Assembly: GCA_023150495.1 (NCBI GenBank)
Contig: JAKLKT010000087.1
Location: 1 to 17,281 of the forward strand
Reading direction: 5' to 3'
Length of the DNA stretch: 17,281 nt
From: Planctomycetota bacterium
GTDB lineage: Bacteria; Planctomycetota; PLA2
Shown: positions 1 through 7,092 of the stretch, piece by piece
Layout: each line of letters opens with the position of its first letter
Numbering within the stretch: the stretch's first letter is position 1
Made by a program: the position numbers and the translations under genes
The notes under the pieces: model-generated
Seen by the model: only the letters and a program-made list of their open reading frames with translations
Databases searched by the model: none
What the model was told of the DNA's origin: nothing

Positions 1-1848
1 GGCTTCCGCCTGCTCCCGCGCGGCGCCCTGCCGGGCGCCGAGCACGATCCCTGCGGCGCCCGCGAGGAGGAACGCGGGCGCGACGGCGAGGGGCGCGCCG
101 ATCTGCGAGACATAGCCCATCCGCACGCAGTCGTCCTCGACCGCGGTGTAGAGGAGCATCCCCTCGAGGTGGCGGGCGAGCACGTCGGCGGTCGGGAGGT
201 CCTCGAAGTTGAGCCGGATGCCGACCATCTGGAGCTGGCGGTGGACCGCACCCTGCGCCACCTGGAGGAGCGGGACGCCCGCGGCGTAGAGCCATGTGAC
301 GACGCGGCCGACGTCGATGTAGGTCGCGCTGACCGTGGACTTCGGCGCGGCGGCGAGGAGCGACTGGAAGTCGCTGCGGGCCGCGAGTCCCGCTGCCGGC
401 CTCCCGAGCGGGCGCTCCTTCTCCATGAGCGCGTGCTTCACGGTCTGGGGGCAGAGGCCGAACACGACGAAGTCGTCGCCGAAGGCCCACGCCGGCGCGT
501 ACGGCCGCGGGTCGCCGCGCCTGTCCGTGATCTCGAGGAAGCGGATCTCCTTCCCGCGGAACTCGGTGCGCGAGGAGGTCACGGTCGAGCCGCGCTTGCG
601 GAACTCGCGGGCCTTGTCGGCGAGCGCGTCGAGCGTCCTCGCGAGGCGCTCCCGGTCCCGCACGGTCGCGAAGAGGACGACGTCCGGGAGGAGCCCGCCG
701 CCCGGCGGCCACGCGACGTACCCCGCCCACTCGGTCCCGAGCGCCTCGAGCAGGTCCTTCCGGAGGTCGACGCCGAGCACCGCGCCGCCCTCGCGCGCGC
801 CCCGCTCGAGGTGCGCGCGGGCGCCGCCGTCGATCCCGCCCGCGATCGCGAGGATCCCGTCCCAGAGCGTCGCGAGGTCGCACATCTCGCCGCCGTAGGC
901 GAGCGCGTCCGGCGGCGTCATGGCCGCGAACCGGTGGCTCGGCGGCGCCTTCGGGGCGAGCGCGAAGAGGCCGCGCCGCTCCTTCAGCAGCAGAGCCGCC
1001 TCGGTCCGGAACCCGTCGCCCTCGGGGATGTCGAAGAAGCCGATCGCCTCGACCGCGTCGAGGCCGAGCGCCTTGACGATCCGCCCGACCTCGCCGGGGT
1101 CGCCCCCGGGCCCGTACCGGAACGCGGCGAGGGCGAGCCGGCCGATCGCGGGCGCGTCGGCGTACGCGACGATCGCGTTCCGCGCGGCGCCCATCCGTTC
1201 GCGGAGCCTCGCCATCCGCGGCGACACCTTGAGCGGCGCCGGATGCCCCTCGTCCAACGCCTTCAGCACGTCGTCCATCCGCGCGCGCCGCGTCGTGATC
1301 ACGAAGCGGTCCTCCTGCGCGGCGAACGAGATCTCGTGCCCCTGCGCCGCCGTGGAGACGACCGTCCGGCCGCGCACGACCTCCTCCGTGAATTGCGCCG
1401 CGAGGAAGGTCTCGGCCGCCTGGCGGAGCCCGCGGAGGATCCGCGCGACCTTGTCCCTGCCCTCGCGCGTCTCCAGGTAGAGGACGGCGTCCAGCTGCCG
1501 CGTCTCGAGGGAGAGATCCACGACCGCGAAGCCGACCCGCCGGAACGAGATCCCGTCGAAGTCCTCCGGCGCGAGGCCGAACATCGCGAGCGGCTGGCGG
1601 GCGTTGCCCGCGTACGCCGTCCGGAGCGACTCCCCGAGCTTCTTCAGGAACCGCTTGACGTCCGGCTCCGCGAGGAGCCTCCCCATCGCGGTGCCCTCGC
1701 CGCAGTACCCCTTCCCGTCGAGGTCGTTCCCCTCGACGAGGAGGAGCGTCTCCGCGGGCACGAGGGCGGAGAGCTCCGGCGAGGCCTCCGGCGCCGCGCG
1801 GGCGGCGGGCGCGGCGAGGACGAGCGCGAGCACGATGAGACGGCGCAT
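1..1848 (-). CDS. DUF3352-like exported/membrane protein, 3' end cut by window edge
   Basis: The reading frame is open from the ATG at 1848 to base 1, giving 616 codons with no stop, so the C-terminus lies outside the window. A Shine-Dalgarno sequence AGGGAGGG (1856-1863) sits 7 bases before the ATG. The first 18 residues (MRRLIVLALVLAAPAARA) form a signal peptide. The next stretch (ALVPAETLLLVEGNDLDG, then a small-to-large alternating pattern ending GRLLAEPDVKRFLKKLG) is typical of the DUF3352 family of large extracytoplasmic proteins of unknown function. Near residues 585-605 there is one hydrophobic segment (APLAVAPAFLLAGAAGIVLG), followed by charged residues, so the protein is probably anchored at its C-terminus with the bulk outside the cytoplasm. 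The gene starts 31 bases after the stop of the aminotransferase and may be cotranscribed with it. The family assignment is from pattern memory; the biochemical function is unknown. Confidence 0.75.
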   Translation of the reverse strand, partial: MRRLIVLALVLAAPAARAAPEASPELSALVPAETLLLVEGNDLDGKGYCGEGTAMGRLLAEPDVKRFLKKLGESLRTAYAGNARQPLAMFGLAPEDFDGISFRRVGFAVVDLSLETRQLDAVLYLETREGRDKVARILRGLRQAAETFLAAQFTEEVVRGRTVVSTAAQGHEISFAAQEDRFVITTRRARMDDVLKALDEGHPAPLKVSPRMARLRERMGAARNAIVAYADAPAIGRLALAAFRYGPGGDPGEVGRIVKALGLDAVEAIGFFDIPEGDGFRTEAALLLKERRGLFALAPKAPPSHRFAAMTPPDALAYGGEMCDLATLWDGILAIAGGIDGGARAHLERGAREGGAVLGVDLRKDLLEALGTEWAGYVAWPPGGGLLPDVVLFATVRDRERLARTLDALADKAREFRKRGSTVTSSRTEFRGKEIRFLEITDRRGDPRPYAPAWAFGDDFVVFGLCPQTVKHALMEKERPLGRPAAGLAARSDFQSLLAAAPKSTVSATYIDVGRVVTWLYAAGVPLLQVAQGAVHRQLQMVGIRLNFEDLPTADVLARHLEGMLLYTAVEDDCVRMGYVSQIGAPLAVAPAFLLAGAAGIVLGARQGAAREQAEA

Positions 1849-1879
1849 GGACGGACCCTCCCTGGGACCCACCCGATCA

Positions 1880-2933
1880 TTATGCAAGGAGCGCGCGGAT
1901 CCGCTTCAGGGCCTCGCGGATCGTCTCCTCGGATGCGGCGAAGCTGAACCGCACGTGCTCCCTGCCCGCGGGGCCGAACGACGAGCCGGCGACGCACGCG
2001 ACGCCCGCCTCCTCGAGCAGCCGCCGCGCGAGAACGTCCCCGTCGCGGCCGACGTGCGGGAAGGCGTAGGCGCCGGAACGTCCGCACCATCTCCTCCACC
2101 TCGCCGCGAGGGCCGCGGAGCGCCGCCAGCGCCGCGCGCTGGCTGAAGGTCGCCGCGCACGACGTGCAGTTGATCTGGAGACGCGTGACCTGCTCGGCGA
2201 GCGGCCGCGGCATGATGCCGTAGCCGAGGCGCCAGCCCGTCATCGACCAGGTCTTCGAAAAGGCGTCGCAGAGGATGATCCGGTCCCGAAGCGGGGGGAG
2301 CGCGAGGGGGGAGAAGTGCTCCGCGCCGTAAAGGATCTCGGAGTAGACCTCGTCGGAGAGGATCCACTCGAGGCCGAGCGCCGAGATCGCGTCCCAGTCC
2401 TCCCGGACGAGGATCCCGCCCGTCGGGTTGTGCGGCGTGTTGAAGATGCCGCCCTTCGCGCGGCGGAGCGTCGACCGGTCGAGCGCGAACCCGCGCGATT
2501 CGTCGAAGCGGTACGGCACGACCTTCCCGCCGAGCATCTCGACGACCGAGGCGTAGATCGGGAACCCGGGGTCGGGGACGAGGACCTCGTCCCCCTCCTC
2601 GACGAGCGCCATGAGCGTGAAGAAGAGGATCGGCTTCGCGCCAGGCACGACGACGACCCCGTCGGGATCGAGCGACACGCCGCGGAGCCGTCCCGCGTAG
2701 GCCGCGATCTCCCTCCGGAGCTCCGGGTCGCCGTTCGCGGGGCCGTACTTCGTGTAGCCCTTGTCGAGCGCCTCCTTCGCGGCGCTCACGATGTGAGGCG
2801 GCGTCGCGAAGTCGGGCGCGCCGATCTCGAGATGGCAGACGGAGCGGCCCAGAGCCTCGAGCTCCCGGGCCCGGGCGAGGACCTGGAAGGCGGTCTCGGT
2901 GCCGAGCCGCCCCATCCGCTTCGCGAATCTCAT
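1880..2933 (-). pseudogene. Class I/II PLP aminotransferase (aspartate/tyrosine-type), interrupted by an internal deletion and frameshift
   Basis: From the ATG at 2933 the protein reads as a fold-type I aminotransferase: IGAPDF (37-42), PGFPIY (122-127), NTPHNPTG (165-172), SDEVYSE (193-199) and SKTWSMTGWRLGY with the PLP lysine at residue 227. After residue about 287 (VRTFRR) the frame becomes Arg-rich nonsense. The authentic C-terminus continues in another frame from about 2074: GAYAFPHVGRDGDVLARRLL, then the substrate-binding Arg in HVRFSF, ending at a TAA at 1880-1882. Family members normally carry about 20 residues between these two parts, so roughly 60 bases, not a multiple of three, seem to be missing around 2069-2078. 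The joined parts give only about 350 residues against the usual 380-400. It could be a true pseudogene or an assembly error. A TAGACT box 7 bases before the ATG suggests a leaderless transcript. Confidence 0.8.
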
Positions 2934-2940
2934 CCGGCGC

Positions 2941-2946
2941 AGTCTA
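2941..2946 (-). promoter_or_regulatory. TAGACT -10 box for a leaderless aminotransferase mRNA
   Basis: On the minus strand TAGACT is followed by 7 bases and then the ATG at 2933, which would put the transcript start at or within a base of the start codon. No Shine-Dalgarno sequence lies in the gap. The same arrangement recurs before nfeD, floA and the HEAT-repeat gene. No clear -35 hexamer is visible. Confidence 0.45.
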
Positions 2947-3018
2947 CGGCCGGAAAGGCCGGAAAGCCCGCGGTCATGGGCCTTCCGGCCATCAGCCTTG
3001 CCGGAACGGACCCGGCAC

Positions 3019-4557
3019 CTAGTCGCCGATCTTCACCGTGCCCACGAACGACGAGGCCAGCGGCATGAAGTTGGCGTCGTAGGTGCCGTTCACGACGAAG
3101 AAGACCGCCGCCGATGCGCCCGCCGGGGCCGCGAGCGCCCCGGGAGAGGACGCGAGGAGCCCCAGCCGGTCGAACGGGGCCTCGTCCACGCCGATGTCGC
3201 CGAGCTCCATGTCGCCCGGCAGCGAGAGCACGTGGAGCGCCCGCGCGTTGAACGAGGAGACGTACGCGAGCGTGCCGTCCGGCGAGACGGCGAACCCGGG
3301 CTGGTAGCCGCTCCCGATCGTGGTCGCCCCGCCCGGCGCGAGCTCGACCGTCCGCAGGAGCCGGAGCTTCAGAGGATCCACCGGATCCTCGTCGAGGCCC
3401 GACAGGTCCACGAAGTACGCCGCCGCGAAGGTCTGGCTCGAGAGCGCGCCGTAGAGCATCCCCCCGCCGTCCTTCCCGAGCGCGAGCGCGCCGGTCGCCG
3501 GGAGGATCTCGCCGAGGTTGACCGTCCAGTTGTCCCGCCACGCGTCCGCATGGACGTCGAGGAACTCGAGCACCGCGTCCGTCGTCGGCTCGGCGAGGAA
3601 GCTCGCGTTGAACCGGGAGGCGCCGGCGTTCGTGAGCACGAGGAACGCCTCGCCGTGCGGGTTGCCGTAGGTGGTGAACCCGACGGGGTTGTGGTACGCG
3701 GAGACGTAGGTCCGCGTCACGTCGCCCGGCGCCTTGCCGGCCGTGTCCGGCGAGAGCGGCTGCGCCTTCGTGAAGTCCGCCTTCCACGACTGGACGGTGC
3801 CGTGGAAGAACTCCTGGAGCCCCGCGGTCGTCCCGGCGCCGTTCGACATCGCCACGTACACGCTGGCGGTCGGCGAGCCGTCGGTCGACGGCACGACGGC
3901 GATCATCGACGGGAGGCTCTGCGGGATCGCGCTGTACGCGCTCCCGCCGCTCGTGTGGCCGGGCGCCCCGAGCGTCCACGCGAGGTTCACGGTCTGGACG
4001 ACCTTCGAGAGCATCGTGTCGATCACCACGAGGTTCGCGAGGCGGAGCGGGCCGTTCGTGTCCGTGCTCGTGGAGTTCCCGGCGGAGACGGTCACGAGGA
4101 CGAAGCGCTCGGAGACGACCTCGATGTCGCCGGTGAACGCGCCGAAGAGGCCGCTGCCGAAGGTCGTCGGGGCCCGCGCGGGGGTCACGCCATCGTGGTC
4201 CACGAGGTCCGCGGCCCCGATCGGGACCTCGAGCGAGGGGGCTCCGGGGGCCGCCTTCACGTCGTAGGCGCGGAGCTTCGCCGGGATCGTCGCGTCGGGG
4301 AAGGTGAAGAGGCGCCCTGATCCGTCCACGTCGAGATCGGACGGGAAGCCGCCGGCGTGGTTGAGGCTGATCGCCGCGTCGTCGAGCGTGACGGTGACCG
4401 GCGGCGGTCCTCCTCCGCCTCCCCCGCCGCCCCCTCCGCCTCCACCCCCGCCGCCTCCGCCTCCCCCGCCGCCGCCTCCCTGGTCGTCGGTGCCCGACGA
4501 GCCCCCGGAGCATGCAGACAACGCGACCGCGAGAAGGAACGCAAGAAGAGTGCGCAT
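3019..4557 (-). CDS. B12-riboswitch-controlled lipoprotein with poly-glycine linker and predicted beta-propeller
   Basis: The ATG at 4557 has GGAGG (4564-4568) 6 bases upstream. The N-terminus MRTLLAFLLAVALSAC is a lipoprotein signal with lipobox LSAC (Cys16). Residue 17 is Ser, so inner-membrane retention by Asp+2 is not indicated and an outer-membrane location is plausible. Residues 27-50 are 24 consecutive glycines, followed by PPP, forming a long flexible tether. The remaining roughly 460 residues are a run of short beta-strand segments with Gly/Asp turns, for example SDLDVDGSGRLF, ANLVVIDTMLSKVVQTVNL, GFAVSPDGTLAYVSSFNARALHVLSL and a last strand SSFVGTVKIGD. I count about seven blade-like units, as in YncE/YVTN-type propellers. 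A cobalamin riboswitch lies just upstream. By analogy with BtuG of Bacteroidota it may bind or pass on corrinoids at the surface. The regulation is seen directly; the function is inferred. Confidence 0.82.
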   Translation of the reverse strand: MRTLLAFLLAVALSACSGGSSGTDDQGGGGGGGGGGGGGGGGGGGGGGGGPPPVTVTLDDAAISLNHAGGFPSDLDVDGSGRLFTFPDATIPAKLRAYDVKAAPGAPSLEVPIGAADLVDHDGVTPARAPTTFGSGLFGAFTGDIEVVSERFVLVTVSAGNSTSTDTNGPLRLANLVVIDTMLSKVVQTVNLAWTLGAPGHTSGGSAYSAIPQSLPSMIAVVPSTDGSPTASVYVAMSNGAGTTAGLQEFFHGTVQSWKADFTKAQPLSPDTAGKAPGDVTRTYVSAYHNPVGFTTYGNPHGEAFLVLTNAGASRFNASFLAEPTTDAVLEFLDVHADAWRDNWTVNLGEILPATGALALGKDGGGMLYGALSSQTFAAAYFVDLSGLDEDPVDPLKLRLLRTVELAPGGATTIGSGYQPGFAVSPDGTLAYVSSFNARALHVLSLPGDMELGDIGVDEAPFDRLGLLASSPGALAAPAGASAAVFFVVNGTYDANFMPLASSFVGTVKIGD

Positions 4558-4584
4558 CGCGCACCTCCAGACTTCTGCCCCCGA

Positions 4585-4622
4585 CGCGCTGGCGCGAGCG
4601 CGCGGGTCCGGGACGAGCCCGG
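4585..4622 (-). promoter_or_regulatory. Two GC hairpins between riboswitch and start codon (possible expression platform)
   Basis: Between the aptamer and the lipoprotein start the leader can fold CCGGG/CCCGG with a 5-base loop (4608-4622), then CGCGCT/AGCGCG with a 6-base loop (4585-4602). Neither is followed by a U-run, so classical intrinsic termination is unlikely. Control of translation initiation, or Rho-dependent control, is more likely. How the switch is transmitted to the Shine-Dalgarno sequence at 4564-4568 is not evident by eye. Confidence 0.35.
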
Positions 4623-4638
4623 TCGACCTAGGAGCCTT

Positions 4639-4776
4639 CCCGCGGGACGGTCTTCTGACTTACGACAGGTGGGCGCCTTCCCAGGACATCTCGTCCCAGT
4701 GGCATCGTGCCCACCCTTTGTCGATCACAGCGGCGGCCCCGTGACGGTTTCGCACCGTCTTCCCGGAGCCCGCGGG
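4639..4776 (-). ncRNA. Cobalamin (adenosylcobalamin-type) riboswitch
   Basis: Read on the minus strand, the leader contains all the hallmark conserved blocks of the cobalamin riboswitch in order: GGGAA, a hairpin GACGGT-GCGAA-ACCGTC, GGCCGCCGCTGTGA, the B12 box GCCACTGG (4696-4703), CTGGGAAGGC, and AAGTCAGAAGACC (4649-4661). A perfect 8-base closing stem CCCGCGGG (4769-4776 with 4639-4646) brackets the aptamer. Internal helices also pair, including GGTGGGC with GCCCACC and CGACA with TGTCG. The GCCACTGG and GGGAAGGC peripheral elements suit class I (AdoCbl-preferring) aptamers. The 3' end lies 81 bases before the lipoprotein ATG at 4557 on the same strand, so this is its leader. Such switches normally lower expression when cobalamin is plentiful. 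Confidence 0.95.
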
Positions 4777-4778
4777 GA

Positions 4779-4800
4779 GCGGGGCGGACATCCGCCCCGC
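4779..4800 (-). terminator. Perfect 10-bp GC hairpin: 3' end of the upstream gene or 5' cap of the riboswitch transcript
   Basis: GCGGGGCGGA (4779-4788) and TCCGCCCCGC (4791-4800) pair perfectly around a CA centre. There is no U-run on either strand. It lies 33 bases after the stop of the coiled-coil gene, so it may help end that transcript. If the TAGACT at 4813-4818 is the riboswitch promoter, it would instead form the first hairpin of the riboswitch RNA. Confidence 0.4.
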
Positions 4801-4812
4801 GTGTCGCCTGCG

Positions 4813-4818
4813 AGTCTA
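4813..4818 (-). promoter_or_regulatory. TAGACT -10 box, probable promoter of the riboswitch-lipoprotein transcript
   Basis: TAGACT on the minus strand would place the transcript start near 4806, about 30 bases before the first arm of the riboswitch closing stem. The hexamer is identical to the boxes before the aminotransferase and HEAT-repeat genes. No convincing -35 element is seen. Confidence 0.4.
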
Positions 4819-4832
4819 CCCGGAGGGGGGGA

Positions 4833-5633
4833 CTACTGGAAGTAGAGAAGCGCGCCGGTCGCGAGAAGCGCCGCGCCCATGAAGGCCGCCGCGAGGATGA
4901 ACATGCGCTTCATGTTGGAGATCGACGAGTCGAGGATCACCTGCATGTCCTCGCGCTGGCGCTCGATGTTCCGGATCGTCTTCTGCGTGGCGAGCTGGAA
5001 CAGCTGGAGCGACTTCTGCTGGCCCGCGTAGACGACCTTGGCGGTCTGCTTGTGGGCGGTCGCGATCTGCCGGAGCGCCTCCTCCTGCGCGGCGGCCTGC
5101 GACCGGATCTCCTCCGGCAGGCGCGAGACGACGTCGGCCATCCCCTGGACGGCGCCGGTCCCCTCGGCGAGCTTCTCGCCGATCTGGCGGAGCGCGAAGG
5201 CCTGCTCCTGGCCGGCGGCGCGCGCCGCCTCGGCGTGGCTCGCGAGGTGCGTGCCGATGTCGATGAGCGCGTCGTTCTGCTCCTGGTGCAGCCGCGGGAG
5301 GGTGCGGAGGTACTCGGGGAGCTCGCGGAGCTGGTCGGAGAGGTCGGCGGTGCGGGAGTCCTGCCGGTCGAGACGGTCCCCGACGGATCCGAGGAGCTTC
5401 GTCAGCTCCTTGAAGCTGTCGGAGATGGCGCCGATCGCCTCCTCCTTCTTGTTGCCGCGGACGCGGATCACCTGCTCGGGGATCGTGACACCCTGGTCCT
5501 CGGCGGGGTCGGGCGCGGTCTCGGTGCGGGCGAAGCCGGTCTCCTCGGGGGTGGCGCCGACGGGCGGCTCCTCCTTCTTCTTCCCGAACCCGAACAGGCG
5601 CGAAACGATCGACTCCTTCTGCTTCGTCTCCAT
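4833..5633 (-). CDS. Tail-anchored coiled-coil protein of unknown function
   Basis: I chose the ATG at 5633 because GGAGG lies 5 bases upstream; an in-frame TTG at 5672 would add 13 residues but has no ribosome site. The 266-residue product starts METKQKESIVSRLFGFGKKK, has a low-complexity acidic region to about residue 50, and then a long charged, Ala/Gln/Glu-rich helical region (about 65-235) with heptad-like spacing, including DRLDRQDSRTADLSDQLREL and EEIRSQAAAQEEALRQI. The last 23 residues (MFILAAAFMGAALLATGALL plus YFQ) form a single membrane helix with no following domain. The topology is therefore a cytoplasmic coiled coil tethered by its C-terminus. I do not recognise the family. A scaffolding or membrane-organising role is possible but not demonstrated. 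Confidence 0.75.
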   Translation of the reverse strand: METKQKESIVSRLFGFGKKKEEPPVGATPEETGFARTETAPDPAEDQGVTIPEQVIRVRGNKKEEAIGAISDSFKELTKLLGSVGDRLDRQDSRTADLSDQLRELPEYLRTLPRLHQEQNDALIDIGTHLASHAEAARAAGQEQAFALRQIGEKLAEGTGAVQGMADVVSRLPEEIRSQAAAQEEALRQIATAHKQTAKVVYAGQQKSLQLFQLATQKTIRNIERQREDMQVILDSSISNMKRMFILAAAFMGAALLATGALLYFQ

Positions 5634-5726
5634 GATGTCCTCCGGCGGCGTGCCCCTTACGGCGTGACCCAAACTGGGTAGATCGGCTGCTCGCAGGTCA
5701 ACGGTTAGGGTGCGCGGCCGCCGTAA

Positions 5727-5792
5727 CTCCCGGCAGCGGCGGGGATTGGACCCGCGCAGGTGCGCCGGCGCTGGCGCAGGCCGTGCCCGGAG
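5727..5792. other. Structured intergenic element (branched GC stem with two inner hairpins)
   Basis: In the 163-base gap between two minus-strand genes, 5727-5740 pairs with 5780-5792 (CTCC/GGAG, GGCA/TGCC, CGGC/GCCG with one mismatch and one bulged G). Inside are two hairpins: GCGGG/CCCGC (5739-5743 with 5751-5755) and TGCGCC/GGCGCA (5761-5766 with 5773-5778). The first inner hairpin competes for bases with the outer stem. It follows the stop of the two-helix membrane protein by 4 bases, so it may form its transcript end. There is no U-run. Confidence 0.35.
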
Positions 5793-5796
5793 GAGA

Positions 5797-6084
5797 CTAC
5801 CGCTTCCGGCCGGCCGCGTTCGCGCGGAAGGTCACGAGCACGGCGGCGAGGACGATCGCCACGCCGCCCCACTGGACGAGGAGCAGGCCCTCCGCGGGCG
5901 TGACACTCGTCGAGTAGCGCTTCGGCGGGCTCAGGAGGAACGCGTACTCGACGTTCTCGCTCGAGGAGAGGTGCTCCCCCTTGATGCTCCGGACGTCCTG
6001 GCGCACGACCCACGGCGGCACGAGCAGCATCAGCGCCATGAGCCCGGCGGCGATCCACACGGCGATGAGTTCGCGACGAGTCAT
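5797..6084 (-). CDS. Small two-helix membrane protein of unknown function
   Basis: The ATG at 6084 has GAGGTG a few bases upstream; longer in-frame versions lack a ribosome site and have shadow-like Arg/Pro-rich composition. The 95-residue protein begins MTRRELIAVWIAAGLMALML with a first membrane helix running into LVPPW. A loop of about 45 residues (VRQDVRSIKGEHLSSSENVE, then YAFLLSPPKRYS) follows. A second helix (GLLLVQWGGVAIVLAAVLVT) ends in a basic tail FRANAAGRKR. By the positive-inside rule both ends are cytoplasmic and the loop is outside. I do not recognise a named family. It is divergent from the SseB-family gene and upstream of the coiled-coil membrane protein. Confidence 0.7.
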   Translation of the reverse strand: MTRRELIAVWIAAGLMALMLLVPPWVVRQDVRSIKGEHLSSSENVEYAFLLSPPKRYSTSVTPAEGLLLVQWGGVAIVLAAVLVTFRANAAGRKR

Positions 6085-6310
6085 GTTCACCTCGCAGGGG
6101 GGGCAGCCCGGAGGACCTATCGACAGGTCGACGGCCGACCCGCGAGGCCTTCCTAACCCGTTGCCCGGGGCGTGGATAGCCCTGCGGCGCCGGGCCGCAG
6201 GGTGACCCACAGAGACCGCTGCCGCACGGGCCACACCCCCTCCGGGTGCGCTGTCCGCCCCTGCCCGGCGTTACGATCGGTCGCGCCGGGCGGCACCGGT
6301 GGAGGTACCC
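6085..6310. promoter_or_regulatory. Divergent intergenic region with two inverted repeats
   Basis: This 226-base gap separates the minus-strand two-helix protein from the plus-strand SseB gene. It holds a 9-bp hairpin CCCTGCGGC/GCCGCAGGG (6180-6202). It also holds an 8-bp inverted repeat GCCCGGCG/CGCCGGGC (6263-6270 and 6284-6291) enclosing a -10-like TACGAT (6272-6277). The second repeat could be an operator over the sseB promoter or a hairpin at the start of its mRNA. Confidence 0.35.
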
Positions 6311-7069
6311 GTGGGCGATCCCGTGGCCGAGCTGACCGAGGCCGTCATGAATGCCCAGCGGGGACTCCGCGTCCACACGGAGCGCCTCGCGTCGCTGCTC
6401 GGAAAGCACAAGCTCCTCCTCCCGATCGCCAAGCCGGTGCCCACGGGAAGCCTCGATGTCGCGTTCCATTGCCTTCCCGGTCCGCGGGGCGACCCGTTCT
6501 GCCCGCTCTTCACCGACGACCGCAGCCTCTCCGCGGTCGGCCACCGGCGCGGGTGGAAGACGAACGGCGGTCCGCTCGAGCTTCTTGAGTGGTCCGGAGC
6601 AACAGCCCTCGAGAGCGCCCTGCGATGGGTGGAGGGCGGGCTGATCCGCGGCGCGGTGCTGAACCCCTTCCACGCGGCCGCGCTGGAGCTGCTGCCGGAC
6701 GAGATGCGGGGCCTGTTGACCGGCGACCCGACGGCGCTCCGCCGCCATCTCCAGGCGCTGCCCATCCAGCCGGAAGAGGAGATCATCACGCGACGGCTGC
6801 AGAGACCCCTTCCGAAGGAGCTCGTGGACGCGATCCAAGGGGTGATCCGATCGAGTCCCGGGCTCTCCCGGTTCTCCGTCACGGAGGTCGTGAGCGCGGA
6901 GCGGGATGAGCCGAGTCTCCTGCTCAGCATCAGCACCGAGGTTCCGGTCGACGGCCCCGCCTGTGCGGCAGCCGTCGATCGCGCCGTCACCGGCAGGATC
7001 CCGTCCGGGTACTCCCACATGGACGTCATGTTCGACGGAGCCGGCACGAAACAGCGACGTCGACACTGA
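6311..7069 (+). CDS. SseB-family protein
   Basis: I chose the GTG at 6311 because GGAGG (6301-6305) stands 5 bases before it; the GTG at 6299 would overlap that ribosome site. The 252-residue product has the SseB layout. The N-terminal domain contains FCPLFTDDRSLSAV, a conserved-looking GATALESALRWVEGGLIRGA segment and then VLNPFHAAALELLPDEM. A helical linker leads to a C-terminal domain (about 150-245) with alternating strands and helices ending SGYSHMDVMFDGAG. SseB was named for enhanced serine sensitivity in E. coli; its molecular role is poorly defined, and family members also occur near secretion or sporulation genes. Nothing in the neighbourhood explains its role here. It converges on proS with only 23 bases between stops. 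Confidence 0.7.
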   Translation: MGDPVAELTEAVMNAQRGLRVHTERLASLLGKHKLLLPIAKPVPTGSLDVAFHCLPGPRGDPFCPLFTDDRSLSAVGHRRGWKTNGGPLELLEWSGATALESALRWVEGGLIRGAVLNPFHAAALELLPDEMRGLLTGDPTALRRHLQALPIQPEEEIITRRLQRPLPKELVDAIQGVIRSSPGLSRFSVTEVVSAERDEPSLLLSISTEVPVDGPACAAAVDRAVTGRIPSGYSHMDVMFDGAGTKQRRRH

Positions 7070-7092
7070 GCGCGCTCGCGCGCGTCAGCCGG

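Noticed and set aside
169..1947. Long plus-strand open frame of 592 codons
   Set aside because: It is antisense to the DUF3352-like gene, is extremely rich in Arg/Glu/Leu/Pro as expected for a shadow frame at this GC content, and has no recognisable domain or ribosome site.
4304..4744. Plus-strand frame with a long poly-proline run
   Set aside because: It is the complement of the poly-glycine tract and runs across the antisense of the riboswitch; there is no ribosome site or sensible domain.
5727..5792. Complete tRNA gene
   Set aside because: A T-arm-like hairpin is present but no D arm, no proper anticodon stem and no CCA could be placed.
7070..7092. Bidirectional terminator between the convergent sseB and proS genes
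   Set aside because: The short GCGCGC-rich stretch can pair with itself but has no U-run on either strand, and at this base composition it is expected by chance.
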